A DNA stretch of 64,000 nucleotides from Rhodospirillales bacterium 24-66-33 (GTDB lineage Bacteria > Pseudomonadota > Alphaproteobacteria > Reyranellales > Reyranellaceae), in assembly GCA_002281855.1 (NCBI GenBank), contig NCHQ01000004.1, forward strand, positions 186,001 through 250,000, read 5' to 3'. Of this stretch, positions 34,054-44,470 are shown piece after piece. Under the pieces are notes generated by a model that saw only the letters and a program-made list of their open reading frames with translations, was not told the DNA's origin and did not search any database. Both the position numbers and the translations under genes were made by a program. Within the stretch, counting starts at the first letter, position 1, and the number at the start of each line of letters is the position of its first letter.

Positions 34054-35244
34054 ATGCATTCTGCCGTCCCTGTCCCCGCCCTCCGCCGTGCCGATCTCGA
34101 CTGGTTGCGGGTGCTCGCCTTCGGCCTGCTGATCTTCTATCACGCCGGCATGGCCTGGTCGGGCTGGAGCTGGCACGTCACCAGCCCGGACAGTCTCGAG
34201 GGACTGCGCGAGGCGATGCGGTTCCTGAACCGCTGGCGCATGCCGCTGATCTTCCTGGTCTCGGGCGCGGCCATCATGCTGGCGCTGGGCGATCGCACCC
34301 CGGGAGCCTTCGTCCGCGACCGGCTGAAGCGCCTGCTGTTGCCGCTGGCCTTCGGCATGGTCGTGATCGTGCCGCCGCAGGTCTATCTGGAGCGTCTCTA
34401 TCGTGGCGAGTTCACCGGCTCGTTCCTGCAATGGCTGCCGCATGCGTTCGACGGCGTCTATCCCGCCGGCAATCTGAGTTGGCACCACCTCTGGTTCGTG
34501 GCCTACGTCCTCGTCCTCACCTTGGTACTGTTGCCGGTCTTCCTGTGGGCCCGGTCGCCCTCGGGACGGGCAGCCGTGGGGCATGCCGGCCGGATCGCTG
34601 CCCGTTCAGGGCTGCAGTGGACGATGGTCCTGCCGCTGGCTGCCTCGACCCTGTGGCTGGCGCCGATCTCCTGGAACATCAACGGGCTGGTGGGCGACTG
34701 GCACGGCCTCGTTTCCTACGGCGCACTGTTGCTCTACGGCGCCTTCATCTTCGGCTCTTCGGACGTGCTGGCGTCGCTTGAGCGCCAGCGCTTCTTCTCG
34801 CTGGCCGTCGGTATCCTCGCCTATGCCTGCCTCTATGCCGGATACTTTGCGGGCACGGTCCGGCCGACCATCCCGCCGGAGGCGCGGCCGCTCTTTGCGT
34901 TGCTCTCGGCGGTCAACGTCATGGCCTGGCTGTTTGCGATCATCGGCCTCGCGCACCGCCACCTGACCCGGCGGCCGGCCTTCCTCGCCGAGGCGACCGA
35001 GGCGGTCTATCCGTTCTACCTGATCCACCAGACGGTGACGGTCGTGGCCGTCTACTGGCTCCTGAAGATGGGCGCCCCACCGGTCGCAGGATTCATAATG
35101 GCTGTCGGGGCGACCTTCGCCGGGACCTGGCTGATTTACGCAGGCCTTGTGCGTCCGTGGCCCTGGGTCCGGCCGCTGTTCGGAATGAAGGCGGCCGTTT
35201 CGGGGGAACGGCGGTCCTTGCCCCGCCGCGCGGCAGGCCTATAA
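34054..35244 (+). CDS. Membrane acyltransferase, acyltransferase-3 / OpgC-like
   Basis: This 396-residue integral membrane protein has about ten helices and acyltransferase-3 features: [27 protein letters not shown] with the conserved His, [36 protein letters not shown], and a C-terminal [14 protein letters not shown]. Family members O-acylate surface glycans, glucans or lipids. It lies 113 nt after a membrane LytTR regulator, with a phased-repeat operator in between, so its expression is probably controlled by that regulator. The acyl acceptor is unknown. Confidence 0.85.
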   Translation: MHSAVPVPALRRADLDWLRVLAFGLLIFYHAGMAWSGWSWHVTSPDSLEGLREAMRFLNRWRMPLIFLVSGAAIMLALGDRTPGAFVRDRLKRLLLPLAFGMVVIVPPQVYLERLYRGEFTGSFLQWLPHAFDGVYPAGNLSWHHLWFVAYVLVLTLVLLPVFLWARSPSGRAAVGHAGRIAARSGLQWTMVLPLAASTLWLAPISWNINGLVGDWHGLVSYGALLLYGAFIFGSSDVLASLERQRFFSLAVGILAYACLYAGYFAGTVRPTIPPEARPLFALLSAVNVMAWLFAIIGLAHRHLTRRPAFLAEATEAVYPFYLIHQTVTVVAVYWLLKMGAPPVAGFIMAVGATFAGTWLIYAGLVRPWPWVRPLFGMKAAVSGERRSLPRRAAGL

Positions 35245-35266
35245 ATATCCGCAAGGGCGGCCTGCC
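35218..35266 (+). promoter_or_regulatory. phaA promoter with flanking inverted repeat
   Basis: TTGCCC (35218-35223) and TATAAA (35240-35245) are 16 bp apart. GGCAGGCC (35232-35239) and GGCCTGCC (35259-35266) are perfect inverted arms on either side of the -10, the right arm directly preceding AAGGAGG (35267-35273) of phaA. The arrangement suits a repressor operator. Confidence 0.55.
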
Positions 35267-35278
35267 AAGGAGGATTTC

Positions 35279-36457
<1,179 letters not shown>

Positions 36458-36484
36458 TCTTCCGGTCGACGCTTGCAGATCAAA

Positions 36485-36520
36485 CGCCCGAAGGATCGCT
36501 CCTTCGGGCGTTTTCTTGTT
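36485..36520. terminator. Intrinsic terminator after phaA, probably bidirectional
   Basis: CGCCCGAAGGA (36485-36495), loop TCGC, TCCTTCGGGCG (36500-36510), then TTTTCTTGTT. An A-run before the stem allows use by the convergent lipoprotein gene too. Confidence 0.88.
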
Positions 36521-36957
36521 CAGGGGTTGTAATAGCCGCCGACCTGCGTGCCGGCGCGGACGAGGCGGCGCCCGTCCTCCTGCGACAGCCAGGTGAGTTC
36601 GGCATCGCTGGTGCCCTTGGGCTGCACCAGCAGGAAGCGCGTCTCGCCCGGCACGACGGTGACGATCAGCTCGGTGCTCTCGCTGCTGCCGAAGGCGCGC
36701 AGGTCGTAGGGATTGGGCGGCAGGTCGAGGCGCATCCAGGTCGATCCCGTGAGGCCCCCGACGGGATGGCGGCTCATGGAGATGGGGATGCTGGGTGCAT
36801 CCGGCGGGGCGGTGTCGCGGACGAGGTAGAGCGCCGCCATACCTTCCTTGGCAACCGGGAAGGACGCCGTGCCATAGGCCTGGTACCAGGGCGAAGGCGA
36901 GTTCTGGCAAGCGGACAGGGAAAGCGCCAGCAACGCGGCGCCTAGAAACTTCATCAT
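36520..36957 (-). CDS. Small lipoprotein of unknown function (DUF2846-like)
   Basis: This 145-residue protein has a lipoprotein signal (FLGAALLALSLSAC, modified Cys at residue 17). The body (AALYLVRDTAPPDAPSIPISM, LIVTVVPGETRFLLVQPKGTSDAELTWLSQEDGRRLV) resembles DUF2846 lipoproteins, which have no known role. It follows the MFS gene by 43 nt on the same strand. Probably envelope-anchored; function not predictable. Confidence 0.75.
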   Translation of the reverse strand: MMKFLGAALLALSLSACQNSPSPWYQAYGTASFPVAKEGMAALYLVRDTAPPDAPSIPISMSRHPVGGLTGSTWMRLDLPPNPYDLRAFGSSESTELIVTVVPGETRFLLVQPKGTSDAELTWLSQEDGRRLVRAGTQVGGYYNP

Positions 36958-37000
36958 GCAACGACCTCCGGCGGCAAAGTCCGACGGACCGGCCTGCGGG

Positions 37001-38221
37001 TCAAGCCTGTGCCTCGCCCGTCGCGGACTTCGGCAGGACCCGCATCCGCGCCAGAGGTGACAGGACGATGACGAGGGTCGACAGCGCGAAGGCCGCGGCG
37101 ATCATCAGCAGCGCCGCGTGCAGCCCGGCCTGTGCCGCCACGAAGCCGCCGGCCAGCGCGCCCAGCGGACGGACGCCGTAGATCGCGGTCTGCACCGTGG
37201 CGTTGACCCGGCCCATCAGCGGCGAAGGCGTCACGAGCTGGCGGACCGTCGTCTGGCAGATCAGCCACAGCATCGGTCCGAAGCCCACCAGGAAGTAGCC
37301 GGCGGCCGCAAGGGAGAAGCCGTTGCCCGAGGGGGCCGCCAGGAACAGGGAGGCGGCGAGGACCGACACGGCCGGGCCGAAGATCAGGGTTACGAACGGC
37401 GGCAATCGGCGGGCGCAGAACGGCGCCATCAGCGCACCCAGGATCAGCCCGGCCCCATAGGTCGATTGCGCGAGGCCCATCTGCGCCGGGTCGAGCCCGA
37501 GCGGTCCGAGCGCCAGCGGCGCCCAGATGGCGAGCAGCGCGAAGAAGGCGAAGTTCCAGAAGATCGCGCAAAGGCTGATGCCGCGCAGCAGCTCGTTGCG
37601 CAGCACGAAGGCCGTGCCGACGCGGATGGCGCTGGCGACGGTCGGGCGCTCGGCGCCCGTCGTCGGGGCCGCTCCTTGCGGCAGCGCGAGCACGCAGAGG
37701 AGCGCCAGCGCTGCCCCCAGGGCTGCCAGCGCGTAGCCCCAGGTGGGAGACAGGTGTTGGGCGAGCAGGCCGGCCACGAACGGCGCGGCGAGACTGACGA
37801 CGGCCCGCGCCAGCTCGAGGCGCGCATTGGAGCGGGGCAGGTCGCCGGGTGCCACCAGGCTCGGCAGCAGCGAGACCGAGGTCAGGACATAGACCACGGT
37901 GCCCGATGCGCCGGCGATGGCGGCGAGGCCCAGCAGGACGACATAGCCGGTGGCCGCCGCTGCAACCGCGACGAGCGAGGCGGTGAGGCCGAGCGCCAGC
38001 GCGACGATCAGCATGCGGCGGCGCGGCATACGGTCGATCCAGGTGCCGGCCGGCAGGGAGACCAGCAGCCAGGCGGCACTCTGCGCGGCGACCAGCAGGC
38101 CGAGCAGGTCGGGGCCGGCCCCCAGGACGAGGGTCGCGGTCAGGGGCAGGGTGGCCAACGCCATCTGGTCGGCAGCATGGGTCCCGGCGGCGGCGCCGAG
38201 CAGGGCGGTGAAGGGCTTCAT
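37001..38221 (-). CDS. Major facilitator superfamily transporter
   Basis: This 406-residue protein has about twelve hydrophobic segments. It has the MFS cytoplasmic loop pattern after helix 2 (LPAGTWIDRMPRRRMLIVALALG) and an overall pattern like enterobactin-exporter-type or DHA3 drug exporters (GASGTVVYVLTSVSLLPSLVAPGDLPRSNARLELARAVVSLAAPFVAGLL). Probably a proton-driven exporter; substrate unknown. It lies between phaA and phaB on the opposite strand, splitting the PHB genes. Confidence 0.88.
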   Translation of the reverse strand: MKPFTALLGAAAGTHAADQMALATLPLTATLVLGAGPDLLGLLVAAQSAAWLLVSLPAGTWIDRMPRRRMLIVALALGLTASLVAVAAAATGYVVLLGLAAIAGASGTVVYVLTSVSLLPSLVAPGDLPRSNARLELARAVVSLAAPFVAGLLAQHLSPTWGYALAALGAALALLCVLALPQGAAPTTGAERPTVASAIRVGTAFVLRNELLRGISLCAIFWNFAFFALLAIWAPLALGPLGLDPAQMGLAQSTYGAGLILGALMAPFCARRLPPFVTLIFGPAVSVLAASLFLAAPSGNGFSLAAAGYFLVGFGPMLWLICQTTVRQLVTPSPLMGRVNATVQTAIYGVRPLGALAGGFVAAQAGLHAALLMIAAAFALSTLVIVLSPLARMRVLPKSATGEAQA

Positions 38222-38368
38222 GACGCCGCTTCTAGAGCCGTGACGCCGGCAGACTCTATCCGGCGGCGTCGCCCAATTCGAACTTCTGCGGCGACATCAA
38301 TCTGACGCTTGCCGGAGACGGGGGATAACCGGCTAGACTGTAGGGGCGATATCTCCAGGGAGGAAAAA

Positions 38369-39094
38369 ATGGCCGGACGGATTGCAGTCGTGACGGGCGG
38401 AACGCGTGGCATCGGCGGTGCCATCTCCCGGATGTTGAAGGACAAGGGCTACAAGGTCGCCGCAACCTACGCCGGCAACGATGAAGCGGCGCAGAAGTTC
38501 AAGGCCGAGACGGGCATTGCCGTCTACAAGTTCGACGTGTGCGACTTCGATGCCTGCCAGAAGGCGGTCGCGGAGATCGAAAAGGACCTCGGTCCCGTCG
38601 AGGTCCTGGTGAACAATGCCGGCATCACCCGCGACTCCACGATGCGCCGCCTGACGCGCGACATGTGGGAAGCGGTGATCGACACCAACCTCGGCTCCTG
38701 CTTCAACATGAGCAAGGCGGTGTGGGACGGCATGAACGCGCGCGGCTTTGGCCGCATCGTCAACATCGGCTCGATCAACGGCCAGGGCGGCCAGTACGGG
38801 CAGGTTAACTACGCCGCCGCCAAGTCGGGTATCCATGGCTTCACCAAGGCGCTGGCCCAGGAAGGCGCGCCCAAGGGCATCACCGTGAATGCCATCGCGC
38901 CGGGCTACACCGACACCGACATGGTGTCGGCCGTGCCGGCCAACGTGCTGGAGAAGATCGTGGCCAAGATCCCGGTCGGACGGCTGGGCAAGGCCGAGGA
39001 GATCGGCCGCGGCGTGATGTTCCTGATCGCCGACGATGCCGGTTTCATCACCGGCTCGACCCTGTCGATCAACGGCGGCCAGCACATGTACTGA
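38369..39094 (+). CDS. phaB: Acetoacetyl-CoA reductase
   Basis: This 241-residue short-chain dehydrogenase reduces acetoacetyl-CoA to (R)-3-hydroxybutyryl-CoA with NADPH. It has TGGTRGIGGAIS (residues 8-19), NNAGITRDSTMRRLTRDMWEAVIDTNLGSCFN typical of PhaB, the catalytic Ser and Tyr in GSINGQGGQYGQVNYAAAKSG, and a C-terminal NGGQHMY. The ATG at 38369 follows GGGAGGAAAAA. A strong terminator follows. It supplies monomer for PHB and the substrate that enters the ethylmalonyl-CoA pathway after dehydration. Confidence 0.95.
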   Translation: MAGRIAVVTGGTRGIGGAISRMLKDKGYKVAATYAGNDEAAQKFKAETGIAVYKFDVCDFDACQKAVAEIEKDLGPVEVLVNNAGITRDSTMRRLTRDMWEAVIDTNLGSCFNMSKAVWDGMNARGFGRIVNIGSINGQGGQYGQVNYAAAKSGIHGFTKALAQEGAPKGITVNAIAPGYTDTDMVSAVPANVLEKIVAKIPVGRLGKAEEIGRGVMFLIADDAGFITGSTLSINGGQHMY

Positions 39095-39135
39095 CAACAG
39101 CTTCATACTGACAATCGGCGCGAAAACGCCAAGAT

Positions 39136-39160
39136 GGGCCGGCACACTGCCGGCCCTTTT
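39136..39160 (+). terminator. Intrinsic terminator after phaB
   Basis: GGGCCGGCA (39136-39144), loop CAC, TGCCGGCCC (39148-39156), then TTTT. Confidence 0.88.
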
Positions 39161-39180
39161 CATTCCTGGAGCAACCACGC

Positions 39181-39579
39181 ATGGCCAAGCTGACCGAGTA
39201 CGAGGACATGAACCCGCGGGCCAAGGCCGTCGTCGAGGGCATCGCCAAGGCGCGCGGCATCGATCCCGCGGGCATCAACAACGTGTGGAAGGCGTTGGCC
39301 CGCCATCCCGACACGATGGAGCGCTTCGCCGGCGAGATGAAAGCGGTGATGGCGCCGGGCGCGCTCGACGGACTCACCAAGGAGCTGATCTATCTCGCCG
39401 TGTCGGTCGCCAACCAGTGCGACTACTGCATCAACTCGCACGGCTACATGGCGCGCCAGAAGGGCATGACCGAGGAGATGTTCGACGAATTCATGGCGGT
39501 CGTGCTGGCCGCGCAGAAGGGCAACAAGATCGCGACGGGCTATCGTGTGCCGATCGACGAGGCCTTCGAGGAGAAGTGA
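39181..39579 (+). CDS. AhpD-like carboxymuconolactone decarboxylase family protein
   Basis: This 132-residue helical protein has the AhpD-type redox site QCDYCINSH (Cys80, Cys83, His87). Such proteins act as small thiol peroxidases or disulfide reductases; true carboxymuconolactone decarboxylases lack this CxxC. It is the first gene of a tight plus-strand run with a methyltransferase 1 nt later and gamma-glutamyltransferase beyond, though a shared function is unclear. Confidence 0.85.
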   Translation: MAKLTEYEDMNPRAKAVVEGIAKARGIDPAGINNVWKALARHPDTMERFAGEMKAVMAPGALDGLTKELIYLAVSVANQCDYCINSHGYMARQKGMTEEMFDEFMAVVLAAQKGNKIATGYRVPIDEAFEEK

Positions 39580-39580
39580 C

Positions 39581-40384
39581 GTGAGCGACGCCAAGTCCAC
39601 GGTGTGGGATGCCAACCTCTACCTGAAGTTCGCCGATCACCGCACGCGGCCCGCGCTCGACCTGATGGGCCGCCTCGATCCGGCGAACGGCGCGCGGCCG
39701 GGGCATGCGATCTACGATCTGGGCTGCGGCGCGGGCAACATCTCGCGCATCCTCGCCGAGCGCTTTCCCGAGGCTGCCGTCATCGGCATCGATTCGTCGG
39801 AAGAGATGCTCGCCAAGGCGCGCAGCCAGACGGTCGACGCCCGCGTCACCTTCGCCAAGGGCGACCTCGCGCATTTCGAGCCGAGCCTGCCGCCCGGCAT
39901 TCTCTACAGCAACGCGGCCTACCAATGGCTCGACGGACATATCGACATGTTTCCGGGTCTGCTGAAGCTGCTGCCTTCCGACGGCCAGCTCGCGATCCAG
40001 ATGCCGCGCAATCACGAGGCGCCCTCGCATGCCTCGATGAACGAAGCGGCGCAGGCCGGTCCGTGGCGCGACAAGCTCACGAAAGTGCGTCCGATCGTTC
40101 GCGTCGAGGAGCCGGAGCGCTACTACGACGTGCTGAAGCCGCTCTGTTCGGACCTCGAAGTCTGGGAGACGATCTACCAGCAGCCGCTCACCGGCACGGA
40201 TCCGGTGGCGCAGTACACCTCGTCGACCGGCCTGCGGCCTTATCTCGAACTGCTGCAGGAGCCTGAGCGTACCGAGTTCTACGAGGCCTATGCCGCGCTG
40301 CTGCGCAAGGCCTATCCGACGCGTCCCGACGGCATCACGCTCTTTCCCTTCCGCCGTCTCTTCATCGTGGCGCGCCGCGCATGA
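39581..40384 (+). CDS. tam: Trans-aconitate 2-methyltransferase-like enzyme
   Basis: This 267-residue class I SAM-dependent methyltransferase has SAM motif I as IYDLGCGAGNISRILAERFP, motif II around GIDSSEEMLAKA, and Tam-specific features such as STVWDANLYLKFADHRTRPALDLM at the start and NAAYQWLDGH. Tam methylates trans-aconitate, a spontaneous inhibitor formed from cis-aconitate. The GTG at 39581 is 1 nt after the previous stop; its ribosome-binding site (GAGGAGAAG) lies within that gene. It overlaps the ggt start (ATGA). Confidence 0.87.
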   Translation: MSDAKSTVWDANLYLKFADHRTRPALDLMGRLDPANGARPGHAIYDLGCGAGNISRILAERFPEAAVIGIDSSEEMLAKARSQTVDARVTFAKGDLAHFEPSLPPGILYSNAAYQWLDGHIDMFPGLLKLLPSDGQLAIQMPRNHEAPSHASMNEAAQAGPWRDKLTKVRPIVRVEEPERYYDVLKPLCSDLEVWETIYQQPLTGTDPVAQYTSSTGLRPYLELLQEPERTEFYEAYAALLRKAYPTRPDGITLFPFRRLFIVARRA

Positions 40385-42036
40385 TCGTGCGTCGCCTGCT
40401 GGGTGTCGCGCTGCTGCTGGTCGCGGCGTGCCACGTGCCGTCGGTGCAGGCGGCACCGCAATCGATGGTCGCGGCGGCCCATCCGCTGGCGGTCGAGGCG
40501 GGACTCGAGATCCTGCGTCGCGGCGGCACCGCCGTTGACGCGGCGATCGCCGTCCAGATGGTGCTGGGCGTCGTCGAACCGCACGCTTCGGGAATCGGCG
40601 GCGGTGGCTTCCTGCTGAACTACGACGGCACCAGTCAGGCCATCACGGTCTATGACGGCCGCGAGACGGCACCGGCCGGTGCCAGTCCGACCATGTTCCT
40701 CACACCCGGCGGCAGGCCCCTGGGCTATCGCGAGGCCGTGGCGTCCGGCATCTCGGTCGGCGTTCCCGGCCTGCTGGCCATGCTGGAACTCGCCCACACG
40801 GAGAAGGGCAAGCTCGCCTGGAGCGAGCTGTTCGGACCGGCGATCGCTGCGGCACGCGACGGCTTCGCGGTGTCGCCGCGACTTGCCGCGTGGCTGCAGA
40901 GGATTCCCGCGCTGCGCGAGGAGCAGGCGATTCGCGAGATCTACTTCGCGAGTGATGGGTCTGCGCGCAAGCCGGGCGAGCGCATCGCCAATCCGGCTCT
41001 GGCCGAGACGATGGATCTGATCGCGCGGCAGGGTGCGCGCGCGATGTACGAAGGTCCCGTCGCGGCGGAGATGGTCGACCGCGTGCGCAGCCATCCCCGG
41101 CCGGGCACGCTCGCCGCCGCCGATCTCGCGGGCTACAGGCCGGTGAAGCGCGAGCCCATGTGCGGGCCTTATCGCGTCTGGATCGTCTGCGGCATGCCGC
41201 CGCCCTCCTCAGGCGGCATCGCGATCCTCCAGGTGCTGGGCCTGATCCAACCCTTCGACATCCAGCGCGATCCTCCCAACGATCTTCGCGCCGTCCATCT
41301 GATCGCCGAGGCGAGCCGGCTGGCCTTTGCCGATCGCGATCGTTACGTCGCCGATCCCGCCTTCGTGGACGTGCCGGTGGCCGGCCTTCTGTCGCCCGCC
41401 TATCTCGCGGAGCGCCGCACGCTGATGTCGCCGGATCGCAGCATGGGCAAGGTCGGTCCGGGCGTGCCCCCAGGCTATGTCGAGCGCGGCACCAGCCATG
41501 TCAGCATCGTCGACCGCTGGGGCAATGCCGTCAGCTTCACCACCACGATCGAGGCGCCGTTCGGCGCCCACATCATGGTGCGCGGCTTCCTCCTGAACAA
41601 CGAACTCACCGACTTCTCGCCCCGTCCCGAACTCGACGGCAAGCCGGTCGCCAACCGGGTCCAGCCGGGCAAGCGTCCGCGCTCGTCCATGTCCCCGACT
41701 CTCGTGCTCGACCGGGAGGGCAAGCTGGTCGCCGCCCTGGGCTCGGCGGGCGGGGCCAGGATCATCGGCGACACGCTGCAGGCGCTGATCGGCCTGCTCG
41801 ACTGGGACCTGTCCGCCCAGGCCGCGGTCGACCTGCCGCGGGTGGCCAACCTGAACGGTGCGACCGAGCTGGAGGAAGGCACGCCGATCGCCGACCAGGC
41901 CGCCGCCTTGCGCGCGCTGGGCCATGAAGTACAAGTCCGCCGTCATGAAGGCGGCCTGACCGCCATCCGGCGCAACGGCGACGGGTGGGAAGGCGGCGCC
42001 GATCCGCGGCGCGATGGCGTCGCCCGAGGAGAATAG
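40381..42036 (+). CDS. ggt: Gamma-glutamyltransferase
   Basis: This 551-residue N-terminal-nucleophile hydrolase cleaves gamma-glutamyl bonds of glutathione and related peptides in the periplasm. It has a signal peptide (LLGVALLLVAACHVPSVQA) and HPLAVEAGLEILRRGGTAVDAAIAVQ, the family start. The autoprocessing threonine is in ERGTSHVSIVD (about Thr371), dividing large and small subunits. PPPSSGGIAILQVL binds substrate. A cysteine in the signal (VAAC) could make it a lipoprotein, but the motif is imperfect. Confidence 0.92.
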   Translation: MIVRRLLGVALLLVAACHVPSVQAAPQSMVAAAHPLAVEAGLEILRRGGTAVDAAIAVQMVLGVVEPHASGIGGGGFLLNYDGTSQAITVYDGRETAPAGASPTMFLTPGGRPLGYREAVASGISVGVPGLLAMLELAHTEKGKLAWSELFGPAIAAARDGFAVSPRLAAWLQRIPALREEQAIREIYFASDGSARKPGERIANPALAETMDLIARQGARAMYEGPVAAEMVDRVRSHPRPGTLAAADLAGYRPVKREPMCGPYRVWIVCGMPPPSSGGIAILQVLGLIQPFDIQRDPPNDLRAVHLIAEASRLAFADRDRYVADPAFVDVPVAGLLSPAYLAERRTLMSPDRSMGKVGPGVPPGYVERGTSHVSIVDRWGNAVSFTTTIEAPFGAHIMVRGFLLNNELTDFSPRPELDGKPVANRVQPGKRPRSSMSPTLVLDREGKLVAALGSAGGARIIGDTLQALIGLLDWDLSAQAAVDLPRVANLNGATELEEGTPIADQAAALRALGHEVQVRRHEGGLTAIRRNGDGWEGGADPRRDGVARGE

Positions 42037-42038
42037 AT

Positions 42039-43223
42039 TTGGCCCTGAAGAAGCTCCCCACCGTCATCCTGCGCGCCGGCGAGGATCGCCGCGTCCGCTC
42101 CGGCCATCCCTGGGCCTTCTCCAACGAGATCCTGATGGACGCCGACGCCAAGGCGATTCCCGCCGGCAGCCTGGCCACCCTGCGGGCGCCGGGCGGCGAG
42201 GCGCTGGGTGTCTGCACGTTCAATCCCCATTCGCTGATCGCCGCCCGCCTTCTCACCACGAACCCTGAAGCGCAGATCGACGCGCTGTTCTTCGGCCGCC
42301 GGCTGGCCCAGGCCGCCGCCTTGCGGGATCGGCTGGTGGGCGTTCCCTATTACCGCCTGATCCATGCCGAGGCCGACGGCATGCCGGGCGTGATCGTCGA
42401 CCGGTTCGGCGATTCCTTCGTGGTGCAGGTCAATACCGCCGGCATGGACGCGCTGACGCCGGTCATCCTCGAGGCGCTGGAGGCGGAGTTCTCGCCCCGG
42501 ACGATCATCCTCAAGAACGATTCGCCGGTGCGCGTGCTCGAGGGCCTGCCGCGCGAGGTCGTGGTGGCCAAGGGCGAGGCCGGCAGCATCGAGCTGGTCG
42601 AGAACGACGCCCGTTTCGTGGCCGATCTCTCCGGCGGACAGAAGACCGGCTGGTTCTACGACCAGCGCGACAACCGGCGCTTCATGGCGGGCCTGGCGAA
42701 GGACGCACGTGTCCTCGATGCCTACTGCTACAGCGGCGGCTTCGGTGTCCTGGCGGCGACGCGCGGTGCGAAGTCGGTGCTCTGCCTCGACCGGTCGCAG
42801 CCCGCTCTCGACGCCGCCCAGAAGGCGGTCGAGCTGAACAAGGTCGAGAAGATCGTGTCGCTCCAGAAGGGCGAAGTGTTCGAAACGCTGGAGAAGCAGA
42901 AGCCGCGCAGCTACGAGGTCGTGATCTGCGATCCGCCGGCCTTCGTGAAGAACCGCAAGGACCTCAAGATCGGTGCCCAGGGCTATCGCAAGCTGGTGCG
43001 CCTGGCGGCGCCGCTGGTCACCAAGGGCGGCTTCTTCTTCGTGGCGTCGTGCTCGCATCTCGTCGATGTGCCGCTGTTCGCCGAGCAGGTCCGTCGCGGT
43101 CTGCGCGATGCCGAGCGCAATGGCCGCATCCTGCTGAGCAGCGGCGCCGCGCTCGATCATCCGATCCATCCAGGCCTACCGGAAACGGCCTATCTGAAAG
43201 CCATGGTGCTGCAACTGGACTGA
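42039..43223 (+). CDS. RlmI-like 23S rRNA (cytosine-C5) methyltransferase
   Basis: This 394-residue protein has an N-terminal PUA domain (AGEDRRVRSGHPWAFSNEIL). The Rossmann methyltransferase domain has FYDQRDNRRFM, the SAM motif VLDAYCYSGGFGVLAATRGA, and the motif IV/VI segments CDPPAFVKN and SCSHLVD. These match RlmI, which methylates 23S rRNA C1962. The start is a TTG at 42039, 2 nt after the ggt stop, with GAGGAG just upstream; no ATG or GTG fits the conserved N-terminus. Confidence 0.87.
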   Translation: MALKKLPTVILRAGEDRRVRSGHPWAFSNEILMDADAKAIPAGSLATLRAPGGEALGVCTFNPHSLIAARLLTTNPEAQIDALFFGRRLAQAAALRDRLVGVPYYRLIHAEADGMPGVIVDRFGDSFVVQVNTAGMDALTPVILEALEAEFSPRTIILKNDSPVRVLEGLPREVVVAKGEAGSIELVENDARFVADLSGGQKTGWFYDQRDNRRFMAGLAKDARVLDAYCYSGGFGVLAATRGAKSVLCLDRSQPALDAAQKAVELNKVEKIVSLQKGEVFETLEKQKPRSYEVVICDPPAFVKNRKDLKIGAQGYRKLVRLAAPLVTKGGFFFVASCSHLVDVPLFAEQVRRGLRDAERNGRILLSSGAALDHPIHPGLPETAYLKAMVLQLD

Positions 43224-43248
43224 CCAAGAGAGTCGGGGGGGAGAGGGG

Positions 43249-44463
43249 ATGTCGACAATTACAATGGGCCGCCGTTGCCTGCTGGTGGCAGCGGCGATGC
43301 TGGGCCTCGCCGGGACGGGCTGTTCGATTCCGGCTCGCGACGACGCGGTGCCGCGCGTGCACACGGAGCGGGCGATGCCGCTCGGCATTCCCAATGCGCG
43401 CTTCTACGCCGATGGCGACGCCAGGCTGATGGTCGACGAGGGCGTGCAGTCCGGCATGCGGGAGGCGGCCGCCCTGCGTGCCTCGGGCAGGACGCCGGCG
43501 CAGGCGCCGCCCGCCTACTTCCTTGCCGTATCCGGCGGCGGTGACAACGGTGCCTTCGGCGCCGGGATCATCAATGGATGGACGGCCATCGGGACGCGCC
43601 CGACCTTCAAGATGGTCACCGGCGTGAGCACCGGCGCGCTGATCGCGCCCTTCGCCTACCTGGGGTCGGACTACGATGCGCAGTTGCGCGAGGTCTATAC
43701 GACCATGACGCCCGACAAGGTCTTTCGCCCGCGCGGCATCACCGCCGCCCTGTTCGACGATGCCATGGCCGATACGGGGCCCCTCGCGGAGATCATCGCG
43801 AAGTACGCCGACCAGAAGATGCTGGATGCGATCGCCGCCGAGTACAACAAGGGGCGGTTGCTGATGATCGGCACGACCGATCTCGACGCGCAGCGGCCGG
43901 TGATCTGGAACATCGGCGCCATCGCCGCCAGCGGGCATCCGGGCTCGCTCGATCTGTTCCGCAAGATCCTGCGGGCGTCGGCCGCCATTCCCGGCGCCTT
44001 CCAGCCGGTGCTGATCGACGTCGAACTCGACGGCAAGAAATACCAGGAGCTGCATGTCGACGGCGGGGCCATCGCCCAGCTCTTCCTCTATCCGCCGTCG
44101 ATCGACATTGCGAGCCTCAAGCGCGAGCGGCATGCCTACATCATCCGCAACGCCCGACTCGATCCAGACTATGCGATGGCCGAGCGGCGCACCATCACCA
44201 TCGCGGGGCGCGCGATCGTGGCGATGCTGGCGGCCAGCGGCGTCAACGACGTGCTGCGGACCTACTTCGTCTCGCAGCGCGACAAGGTCGACTACAACCT
44301 CGCCTATATCGGCCGTGACTTCGACGCGCCGAAGAAGGGCGAGTTCGACCAGGCCTACATGAACGCACTCTACGAATACGGCGTCCGGCAGATCGTGGAG
44401 GGTCGTGCCTGGCACAAGCACCCGCCGGGGCTCGCCTCGCCGGCCGCCGTTCCCACGCGCTGA
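43249..44463 (+). CDS. Patatin-like phospholipase, probable lipoprotein
   Basis: This 404-residue protein has a lipoprotein signal (LVAAAMLGLAGTGC, Cys at residue 25). The patatin domain has the oxyanion loop VSGGGDNGAFGAGI, the nucleophile GVSTG (Ser127) and the aspartate of VDGG (Asp271), so the Ser-Asp dyad is intact. Predicted lipid acyl hydrolase anchored in the envelope. It starts with ATG 43249 after a G-rich GGGGGGAGAGGGG sequence and ends 8 nt before the convergent antiporter gene. Confidence 0.88.
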   Translation: MSTITMGRRCLLVAAAMLGLAGTGCSIPARDDAVPRVHTERAMPLGIPNARFYADGDARLMVDEGVQSGMREAAALRASGRTPAQAPPAYFLAVSGGGDNGAFGAGIINGWTAIGTRPTFKMVTGVSTGALIAPFAYLGSDYDAQLREVYTTMTPDKVFRPRGITAALFDDAMADTGPLAEIIAKYADQKMLDAIAAEYNKGRLLMIGTTDLDAQRPVIWNIGAIAASGHPGSLDLFRKILRASAAIPGAFQPVLIDVELDGKKYQELHVDGGAIAQLFLYPPSIDIASLKRERHAYIIRNARLDPDYAMAERRTITIAGRAIVAMLAASGVNDVLRTYFVSQRDKVDYNLAYIGRDFDAPKKGEFDQAYMNALYEYGVRQIVEGRAWHKHPPGLASPAAVPTR

Positions 44464-44470
44464 TCCGAGA

